64,000 nt of DNA, taken from the NCBI GenBank assembly GCA_045543495.1, contig JAZQMO010000019.1, positions 1 to 64,000 on the forward strand, in the 5' to 3' direction. Shown here one piece after another: positions 58,736 to 64,000 of the stretch (the stretch's first letter is position 1; each line of letters starts with the position of its first letter). This stretch comes from RGIG5579 sp045543495 (GTDB lineage: Bacteria; Bacillota; Clostridia; Oscillospirales; SIG627). A program made the position numbers and the translations under genes. The notes beneath the pieces were generated by a model. That model was not told where the DNA came from. It was given only the letters and a program-made list of their open reading frames with translations, and made no database searches.

Positions 58736-59667
58736 GGTTGCTCCTTTCCCGAATAAGACCAAGTGTCGGTATACAGATAGACGATGTCGCTGATGTCACG
58801 CCCGCCCTTTTTGCTGGGGGAGGAATAAATTTCGCCCTCCAGCGTCATCACAGCGGAGTGGCCGCCGTCCAGATTATAGGCTCGCTTGCAGCCGAGAGAC
58901 CGGAATAGCTCTGCCATTTGAACAAGGGTCATTCCCTTGGAATGGCTCTGCCGACCGTCCACCGCCAAAAGAACATAGTGACCGGGCTCAAAATAGCCAA
59001 TGGCAATGCGGGGATTTTCCCCTGCGATTCCCGTTTGAAATTCCCCAACGGCCCTTCCGTTCTGATCCAATAGGGCAGGGCCGAAGTCCCAAGCCTGCCA
59101 GGCACCTCCCGCAATGGCCTTTTCCACGTCAAAGGAGCCGTAGGAATAGGTCTCCATGGTGCCGTCGTAATACAAAACGCAGACCTGATGGGCCTTGGTC
59201 TTGCGGTAGATCTGACCGTTGCGAATGACGATGCCGCGGTCCCGAATCCCGAAATAATCTCCCGATACCCCCAAAAGGGCGTTGTTTTCACGGCTCATTT
59301 CCAAGGTGGAGGCGGCCACGCCCGTGGCAAACTCCTCCGAGGCCATGGCGGTGCGAAGGGAGGTGATACGGCGAATGTAAAAATCCGCCAGGTGATAGGT
59401 GACCCCGTCCTCCTCCACGGTCTTCACCGTGAGGTTGATCTCGGAGTCCATATAAAAGCCGTCTTTCTTGACTACGCTTCCATCCTCGGTGAAGCGGTCG
59501 GGGAATTTTTCTCCCCAATCCTCGATCTCTCCCGAGCCTGTGGCGCCGTACAGATGGCCGATGCTGCGGGGCAGAACGTGATGAAAGAGGGCGAAGGTGC
59601 AAAGGGTGATGCCGAGAAGCAAAAGATCCAGAGAAAAAAACAGAACCAATCGGGATTTTTTGCTCAT
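58732..59667 (-). CDS. Membrane-anchored phosphodiester glycosidase (NAGPA-like)
   Basis: This 311-residue protein has an N-terminal anchor helix (VLFFSLDLLLLGITLCTFALF) and a NAGPA/DUF2233 domain outside the membrane. The domain shows NNALLGVSGDYFGIRDRGIVIRNG, PRIAIGYFEPGHYVLLAVDGRQ and AYNLDGGHSAVMTL. Such domains cleave sugar-phosphodiester bonds in wall polymers or glycans. It overlaps the GT2-GtrA gene by 4 bp (ATGA). Together they suggest synthesis and trimming of a surface glycopolymer. Confidence 0.88.
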   Translation of the reverse strand: MSKKSRLVLFFSLDLLLLGITLCTFALFHHVLPRSIGHLYGATGSGEIEDWGEKFPDRFTEDGSVVKKDGFYMDSEINLTVKTVEEDGVTYHLADFYIRRITSLRTAMASEEFATGVAASTLEMSRENNALLGVSGDYFGIRDRGIVIRNGQIYRKTKAHQVCVLYYDGTMETYSYGSFDVEKAIAGGAWQAWDFGPALLDQNGRAVGEFQTGIAGENPRIAIGYFEPGHYVLLAVDGRQSHSKGMTLVQMAELFRSLGCKRAYNLDGGHSAVMTLEGEIYSSPSKKGGRDISDIVYLYTDTWSYSGKEQP

Positions 59668-60764
59668 TTTGTCTCCTTATTTTTGTTCTTCTTTTGAGGG
59701 AATACAAGGTATTTCTGAATCAAAAAGCTGATGGGGAAGCAAATGGTCTGCGCCAGAATCAGAGAGAGCACCTCGTGGAAGCCAAAATGAATGAGAAACA
59801 GGGTGTTGATCTCGTGATTGCCGAAGAAAATAGCCACCACCAAGAGAGCGTACAGGAAAAGGGTCTTGACGGGGTTTTCCGAGCTGTGAAAGACCACCTT
59901 GCGATTGATCATATAATTGGCCAAGGACGAAAGAGCCCTTGCGCACAAAAGGGAGGCGAAGGCCACCGTTTCAAGCCCCGCAAACAAATGGGGGAAGACC
60001 AAATTGAACAGGAGAGCATACCCTCCCACATCAATGCCGAAGGCCAACAGGGAGGAAAACAGGAAGGAGGCGATCTGATAGAGCTTACCGGAGGCGTTGC
60101 GGATCAGAATGCTGTAAACCCGCATGGCATCCTTCAAGGGGTTGAAATGGCTGGATTTGTTTTCCTCGATATAGACGGTCTCGATCTCGATCTGCCGCAG
60201 CGGAAGGTGATCCCGTGCCGCATTGCAGAGGATCTGCATTTCATATTCGTACCGATCGGCCGCAACCTCAAGCATACGGGGAATGAGGCTGCCGTGAAAG
60301 GCGCGAAGGCCCGTCTGCGTGTCATACACCATAGTGCCCATAAGAAAATAGAAAGTCCAGCGGGACACGGTATTGCCGAAGCGACTGCGGAAGGGCACGT
60401 TCCCTTGGAAGGAGCGGCCGCCGATCACCAGAGAGTCGGGGTGCGCCTCGGCCTCCTCGAGACAGCGCACAATGTCCTTGGGAAGGTGCTGACCGTCGGC
60501 ATCGGCGGTGCAGATGATCTCGTTTTCTCCGCCGTTTTCCCAAAGGTAGCGAAAGGCGGTTTTCATAGCGGCGCCCTTGCCACGGTTTTCGGGGTGACAA
60601 ATCAGGGTGCAGCCAAGGGCTTTGACCTGATGAAAAACCTCATCGTAGGCTGCGCCGGAGCCGTCGTTCACCACGAGAAGGGTGGCATCGGTGATCTCTT
60701 TGAGCTGCCCGATGAGACCGAGAAGCTTCTCGTCCGGTTTGTATGCGGGAATGACGATGGTCAT
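59664..60764 (-). CDS. Family 2 glycosyltransferase fused to GtrA membrane domain
   Basis: The first 230 residues are a GT2 enzyme of the dolichol/undecaprenyl-phosphate mannosyltransferase type: VIPAYKPDEKL, VVNDGS, NRGKGAAMKTAF and the DxD-like ADADGQH. The last 130 are a GtrA domain with four helices (FGIDVGGYALLFNLVF, NYMINRKVVF). The fusion probably makes a lipid-linked sugar and moves it across the membrane. The start at 60764 follows GAAAGGAAG; an earlier start would overlap the promoter. First gene of a four-gene envelope operon. Confidence 0.9.
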   Translation of the reverse strand: MTIVIPAYKPDEKLLGLIGQLKEITDATLLVVNDGSGAAYDEVFHQVKALGCTLICHPENRGKGAAMKTAFRYLWENGGENEIICTADADGQHLPKDIVRCLEEAEAHPDSLVIGGRSFQGNVPFRSRFGNTVSRWTFYFLMGTMVYDTQTGLRAFHGSLIPRMLEVAADRYEYEMQILCNAARDHLPLRQIEIETVYIEENKSSHFNPLKDAMRVYSILIRNASGKLYQIASFLFSSLLAFGIDVGGYALLFNLVFPHLFAGLETVAFASLLCARALSSLANYMINRKVVFHSSENPVKTLFLYALLVVAIFFGNHEINTLFLIHFGFHEVLSLILAQTICFPISFLIQKYLVFPQKKNKNKETK

Positions 60765-60830
60765 AGTGCTTCCTTTCTGCCGCCTCTCGGGAAAAAGAGG
60801 GGAGAGCGTGTTTGTTTTTACAGATAATCT

Positions 60831-60859
60831 ATTGTACCAAAATGGATCGGATTTTGCAA
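60831..60859 (-). promoter_or_regulatory. Promoter of the GT2-GtrA operon
   Basis: On the minus strand TTGCAA (60859-60854), 17 bp, TACAAT (60836-60831). Confidence 0.75.
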
Positions 60860-60931
60860 TACCCTCCACCCCTCAAAAGGGGAAAAACTTTTCAAATACG
60901 AACGTCGTCACCTCCTTTCGCAAAATTACGA

Positions 60932-60980
60932 ACGAAATTTCGTAAAAACCGTTGACAATTACGAAATTTCGTGATATAAT
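60932..60980 (+). promoter_or_regulatory. Promoter with two ACGAAATTTCGT palindromes
   Basis: TTGACA (60952-60957), 17 bp, TATAAT (60975-60980) is a full consensus promoter. The perfect palindrome ACGAAATTTCGT occurs at 60932-60943 and again at 60961-60972, inside the spacer. Half sites TTACGAA lie at 60926 and 61011. A repressor that dimerises on these sites must keep this strong promoter off. Confidence 0.85.
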
Positions 60981-61020
60981 CCGATCAAGCAATGAGAAAG
61001 TTACGAAAAAAGGAGCAATT

Positions 61021-61242
61021 ATGCAGTTTCAGTATGACAAAGAAAAGGAGGAGGCCATCCTGATCGCCAAGGAAAAGGTTGCGGAAGCGGTGGATGTGCT
61101 GGAGGAAGCGCTGCCGGATACGGCAGAGGAATTGAATTGGATCCGCAGTCAGCTTTTGCAGGAGCTGATGCGTTTGCAAAACAAAATGGCCCTTCGGGCC
61201 GACGGGGAAATCCCCGCAGGAGAGTGCTATTATGACCTTTGA
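61021..61242 (+). CDS. Small hypothetical protein
   Basis: The start at 61021 follows AAAAAAGGAG and gives 73 residues, largely helical and charged (KEKEEAILIAKEKVAEAVDVLEEAL). No motif is recognised. It overlaps the downstream ArpU-like gene by 11 bp, so both are expressed from the palindrome-controlled promoter. It could be an antirepressor or partner, but nothing proves it. Confidence 0.6.
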   Translation: MQFQYDKEKEEAILIAKEKVAEAVDVLEEALPDTAEELNWIRSQLLQELMRLQNKMALRADGEIPAGECYYDL

Positions 61243-61780
61243 GGAATATTTGGTTCGGTTTCGGCTTTTGCAGCACGCCTTAGAAAAGGACGGGCGAACC
61301 CTTGCCCTGATGCAAAAAAATACCTACCGTCAGTTTTACTCCCGCTTTGCCGATTCGGGAGAAGAGAGTCTGTCTCGGCTGGTGATATCGGAAGGGGAGC
61401 TTCGGGAGAGAATGGAGCGAAGAGAGCGCCTGTGCCGGCGATACGCCCTGCGCCTTGCCCGTGCCATTGATCGGATCCGAGTGCCCGAGTGGAAGGAATA
61501 CGCCACCTTTCACTATCTGTACGGCTTGACCCACGAGGAGATCGCAGAGTCCAGCTTTTACAGCGTGAGAACCGTGTACCGCCACGGCAAAAAGGCCAAA
61601 AAGGCCATGGAGGAGGCCATGCGTGAGGTGGGCCCCAAGATCCGAAGGATCCCGCCCAATCGCTTCCGTGCGGGAGCAAGGCTTCGGAGAAAAAGCTATG
61701 AGGCGGATCGGGTCTCCCGCAGCATCGCCACCCTGACGGCACGGCAGAAAAGCCGCCCCTATCGCCCCGTTTACGCATAA
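61232..61780 (+). CDS. ArpU/sigma-70 region 4-like regulator
   Basis: This 182-residue basic protein has a central sigma-70 region 4-like helix-turn-helix: EYATFHYLYGLTHEEIAESSFYSVRTVYRHGKKAKKAM. Related ArpU/DUF1492-type proteins are late regulators in phages and mobile elements. The start overlaps the preceding gene. A very basic C-terminus (RFRAGARLRRKSYEADRVSRS) follows. No other phage gene is next to it. Confidence 0.7.
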   Translation: MTFEEYLVRFRLLQHALEKDGRTLALMQKNTYRQFYSRFADSGEESLSRLVISEGELRERMERRERLCRRYALRLARAIDRIRVPEWKEYATFHYLYGLTHEEIAESSFYSVRTVYRHGKKAKKAMEEAMREVGPKIRRIPPNRFRAGARLRRKSYEADRVSRSIATLTARQKSRPYRPVYA

Positions 61781-61786
61781 AAAAGA

Positions 61787-61816
61787 AAAAAGCAACGGAT
61801 AAACCGTTGCTTTTTT
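61787..61816. terminator. Bidirectional terminator between ArpU-like and zinc-ribbon genes
   Basis: AAAAAGCAACGG pairs with CCGTTGCTTTTTT around ATAAA. Confidence 0.9.
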
Positions 61817-61828
61817 GATCCAACTAAA

Positions 61829-62107
61829 TTAGTTGTTTTCCTTCATTGCTGCGAAGCAATCGCTGCAATAAACAGGGCGATCGCTGGTGGGCTGGAAGGG
61901 AACCTTAGCTTCCTTGCCGCAGTTTGCGCAGGTCGTAGTGAAATACTCTCTTGCCTGTCTGGAAGCGTTCTTCTTTGCGTCTCTGCAGGGCTTGCATCTC
62001 TGGGGTTCGTTCTGGAAACCTTTCTCGGCGTAGAATTCCTGTTCACCTGCGGTGAATACGAATTCGTTGCCACAATCCTTGCATACCAGTGTCTTGTCTT
62101 CGTACAT
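61829..62107 (-). CDS. Double zinc-ribbon protein (zf-trcl type)
   Basis: The 92 residues carry two Cys4 zinc sites. The first is CKDCGNEFVFTAGEQEFYAEKGF followed by RCKPCRDAKK, the probable zinc-binding domain of the zf-trcl family. The second is CANCGKEAKVPFQP followed by YCSDCF. It is common in Clostridia, sometimes near nucleic-acid functions, but its role is unknown. It lies behind an unusual structured leader. Confidence 0.88.
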   Translation of the reverse strand: MYEDKTLVCKDCGNEFVFTAGEQEFYAEKGFQNEPQRCKPCRDAKKNASRQAREYFTTTCANCGKEAKVPFQPTSDRPVYCSDCFAAMKENN

Positions 62108-62135
62108 TTGCCATACCTCTACATTTTTTTATTAT

Positions 62136-62211
62136 TGCCCAGAACGGACTTGCACCGTCACCCTTTTAGATCGTTGCCGATCAAAACGCTCTGCTTTAAG
62201 CTACACGGGCA
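62136..62211 (-). ncRNA. 76-nt structured leader with tRNA-like cloverleaf
   Basis: Read on the minus strand, the 5' end TGCCCG pairs with the 3' end TGGGCA, with one G-T pair. A D-arm-like hairpin (GTAGCTTAAAGCAGAGC) follows. Next comes a long hairpin, TTTTGATCG/CGATCTAAAA with a GCAA tetraloop, where a tRNA would have its anticodon arm. A T-arm-like GACGG-TGCAAGT-CCGTT closes it. It has no anticodon loop, so it is not a normal tRNA. It ends 28 nt before the zinc-ribbon ATG. Confidence 0.5.
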
Positions 62212-62217
62212 TATTGA

Positions 62218-62772
62218 CTAATTTTGAGCGGAATAAAGCTTCTTCCGCAAACGGTAGAGCGTGTTTTCCACGCTTTTTTTATCCTTTGCCACAAGCCTTG
62301 CGATCTCCTCACACCTCTTGCCCTGAAGCTTCAAGCCGAAAATACGGCGCTCCATAGGGGAGAGCGTTTCTTCCACCTGCTGCATCAGGCGGGCCAATTC
62401 CTCCTTGCCCATCAGGATCCTGTCGGGACTGAGATGGTCGGGAGCGGAGACCTCCTCCTCCATTTCCTCCAGAGAGGGGAGAGGGGTGGCACTGCCGCAT
62501 TTTCTGACGCCGTCCAAAACGGCGGAGCGCATACAAATGCGGGCAAAGGTGGCAAAAGAAGAAAGGGCGGGGTCAAAGAGCCTTGCGGCCTTATAAAGAC
62601 CGATGAGACCCTCCTGCACAAGATCCTCCCGATCGGCATCAGACACCGTAAAGCGGGAGACCATAGCACCGAGAGCGGGCAGAAAATGCTCCGCCAAACG
62701 GGAAAAAGCCTCTTCGTCGCCGTGCCCCGCCAACAGGGCCAGCTCACAAAGATCGGTGGTGCTCTCGTTCAT
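62218..62772 (-). CDS. Sigma-70 family factor (SigH-like)
   Basis: The 184 residues contain region 2 (ADREDLVQEGLIGLYKAARLFDPALSSFATFARICMRSAVLDGVR) and region 4 (LSPMERRIFGLKLQGKRCEEIARLVAKDKKSVENTLYRLRKKL), without region 1 or 3. This layout and region 2 resemble the sporulation/stationary-phase factor SigH, and the region 4 pattern KSVENTLYRLRKKL supports it. Start could be 62772 (behind AGAGGT) or 62787. No anti-sigma gene is adjacent. Confidence 0.82.
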   Translation of the reverse strand: MNESTTDLCELALLAGHGDEEAFSRLAEHFLPALGAMVSRFTVSDADREDLVQEGLIGLYKAARLFDPALSSFATFARICMRSAVLDGVRKCGSATPLPSLEEMEEEVSAPDHLSPDRILMGKEELARLMQQVEETLSPMERRIFGLKLQGKRCEEIARLVAKDKKSVENTLYRLRKKLYSAQN

Positions 62773-62924
62773 AGGTACCTCTTTCATAGTTCTACCTAAA
62801 ATGCATTATAGCATCTAATAAAAATTATGTCAAGTGTTTTAATAAAAATAAACAAAAATGAAACATTTTTTTGTAGAAATTCTTACGTTTCGTCAAAAAA
62901 TACACAATCTCACACAAAACTCTG

Positions 62925-62953
62925 TTGCACCCGAGGGAGTGCTGTGCTACAAT
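62925..62953 (+). promoter_or_regulatory. Promoter of the Dabb gene
   Basis: TTGCAC (62925-62930), 17 bp, TACAAT (62948-62953) with a TGTGC extension. Confidence 0.75.
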
Positions 62954-62985
62954 AAGGTACAAAAAAGAGTAAAAGGAGAATTGTT

Positions 62986-63291
62986 ATGATTCGTCACATC
63001 GTACTGTTTCGCTTCAAGGAAAGCGCCGAAGGAAGAAGCAAGGCGGAAAACGTTCGCTTGACCCGTGAAATGCTTGCCGCCCTGCCTAAAAAAATTGACC
63101 TGATCCTCCACAGCGAGACCCATATCAACGCCGAGGGCACCAATCCCGAAAATGCGGATCTGATCCTCATTTCCGATTTTGCCGATCAGGCGGCGCTGGA
63201 TGCCTACATCGTTCATCCCGATCACAAGGCCGTGGGCGCCTTTATGGGGCCCCTTCGTGAGGGAAGAAGCTCCATTGACCTTATCGTATAA
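62986..63291 (+). CDS. Dabb (stress-responsive A/B barrel) family protein
   Basis: The 101 residues match the Dabb ferredoxin-like dimer: MIRHIVLFRFKESA at the start, LILISDFADQAALDAYIVHPDHKAV near the middle. The family includes small proteins of unclear role and some cyclases. RBS AAAGGAG. Its last 11 bases overlap the convergent sortase gene end. Confidence 0.9.
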   Translation: MIRHIVLFRFKESAEGRSKAENVRLTREMLAALPKKIDLILHSETHINAEGTNPENADLILISDFADQAALDAYIVHPDHKAVGAFMGPLREGRSSIDLIV

Positions 63292-64000
63292 CCTTGGTTA
63301 AAACGGCGTGAACGGCAAAGCGCTGTTCCGATTCGCTTTGGTTATCCATACAGGTGGACAGGGTGATGATCTGACTGTCCTTGGTGAACTGTGCATTGGT
63401 TTGGAAAATGGAAATGAAGGCCATTTGCTGACAAAAGTCCAAAAAGTCCTCATCGGAAACAAAATCCGTTTCAAAGTAATTGTCAAAGGCGTTGGATTCG
63501 TGCACCGAGAAGGGGGTGTAAATGAAAACACCCTCGCTGGTGGCGATCTGAATGGTGGTTTTGTAGAACATGGTGGAGCTGGCAAAATCGTGAATGGAGG
63601 CAAACATACTGCCGTCGGTCATATTGTGCCCGTAAATGACGGTGTTGCGGTTTTCCGTCAGGTTGGGAGAATTTCTTTCATCAATATATATAGTGCCGCT
63701 GGAAAGCTTCTTTCCGTAGAAGTCCCGCCTGAGGTAATAATTCTTGGTGGCAGACCATACCACGGGGTAGTTGACCACGGTGCCGTCAATGGTGATCCAG
63801 CCTGCCGTATCGGGATTGATCTTTTTCAGCTGAGCGATCTTGTTAACGAGAGTCTCCTGCTCCTCAGAGAAGGTGCCCGAAATTTCCGTTTCCTCTCCCG
63901 TTTTGCCCGCCAGAATGTCCGCAGGGGTCAAAACCTTTTGGGAAAGCTGAGCCTTTTTCAGGTATTCCTCGGCAAAGCGATCCTTTTCGCTGACCATTTC
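63281..64000 (-). CDS. Class B sortase, 5' end cut by window
   Basis: The frame is open to the end of the window, so the N-terminal anchor lies outside. The catalytic domain shows WITIDGTVVNYPVVWSATKNYYLRRDF, the active-site His in YGHNM, the Cys in TLSTC and the Arg in QRFAVHAVL, in SrtB order with its extra N-terminal helices. Sortase B transpeptidates proteins bearing an NPQTN-like signal to the wall or builds pili. No substrate is visible here. Confidence 0.92.
   Translation of the reverse strand, partial: EMVSEKDRFAEEYLKKAQLSQKVLTPADILAGKTGEETEISGTFSEEQETLVNKIAQLKKINPDTAGWITIDGTVVNYPVVWSATKNYYLRRDFYGKKLSSGTIYIDERNSPNLTENRNTVIYGHNMTDGSMFASIHDFASSTMFYKTTIQIATSEGVFIYTPFSVHESNAFDNYFETDFVSDEDFLDFCQQMAFISIFQTNAQFTKDSQIITLSTCMDNQSESEQRFAVHAVLTKVIR

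Noticed and set aside
62136..62211. Ordinary tRNA gene
   Set aside because: The acceptor stem has only six pairs, the anticodon arm position holds a ten-bp stem with a GCAA tetraloop, and there is no U33 or anticodon loop.

Overview
The window is one contiguous stretch of a Gram-positive anaerobe that forms endospores, most likely a gut member of the class Clostridia (Oscillospirales or a neighbouring order). Sporulation is shown by spoIIE and the dipicolinate synthase pair dpaA/dpaB. Anaerobic life is shown by an oxygen-sensitive class III ribonucleotide reductase, by PduL and by the GGGtGRT/NifU-like pair. A class B sortase, an LCP protein, lipobox lipoproteins, and hrcA with a CIRCE element fit a monoderm Firmicute. 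Most transcription units start with sigma-A type promoters with 17-bp spacers and end in clear intrinsic terminators.

1-21.3 kb is mainly housekeeping. It holds the end of a sugar ABC permease, a two-gene ABC exporter behind a palindromic operator, and rpsO-pnp on the minus strand. Next come spoIIE behind a promoter with 21-bp spacing, a small lipoprotein, nrdG-nrdD-trxB under NrdR-type boxes, an LCP protein, the hrcA-grpE-dnaK-dnaJ heat-shock operon, a CarD-like regulator and dpaA-dpaB.

21.6-38.4 kb is the remarkable part. Twelve consecutive plus-strand paralogues all look like the catalytic domain of neutral/alkaline (non-lysosomal) ceramidase. Six are lipoproteins with a Thr/Glu/Lys-rich tether and six have no signal peptide. 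They form six transcription units (1; 2; 3-4; 5; 6-7-8; 9-10-11-12), most with a recognisable promoter and all but the 3-4 internal gap closed by a hairpin. Several promoters carry a TTTTTTGTGCAAAA-like element at nearly the same distance from the -10 box. All twelve keep the predicted zinc ligands, so this looks like an active, diversified amidase arsenal with unknown substrates, partly surface-anchored and partly intracellular. A 430-bp region of stacked short hairpins follows.

38.8-50.7 kb holds a membrane protein, a terminase small subunit and a terminase large subunit separated by an inverted thiN-thiT operon under a TPP riboswitch, a QueG-like protein, a large phosphodiester glycosidase-domain protein, a phosphohexomutase, a membrane protein, a lipoprotein with a possible cysteine-peptidase fold, and a divergent SLOG/XRE regulator pair. 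50.7-64 kb holds a PHP-domain hydrolase with a discoidin-like tail, an MFS transporter, a divergent AbrB/XRE pair flanked by a duplicated gene end plus terminator, pduL/NifU-like/GGGtGRT, an envelope operon (GT2-GtrA, phosphodiester glycosidase, two membrane proteins), an operator-controlled small gene plus ArpU-like regulator, a zinc-ribbon protein behind a tRNA-sized structured leader, a sigma factor, a Dabb protein and a partial sortase B.

All function calls come from reading motifs in the sequence. No database search was possible.
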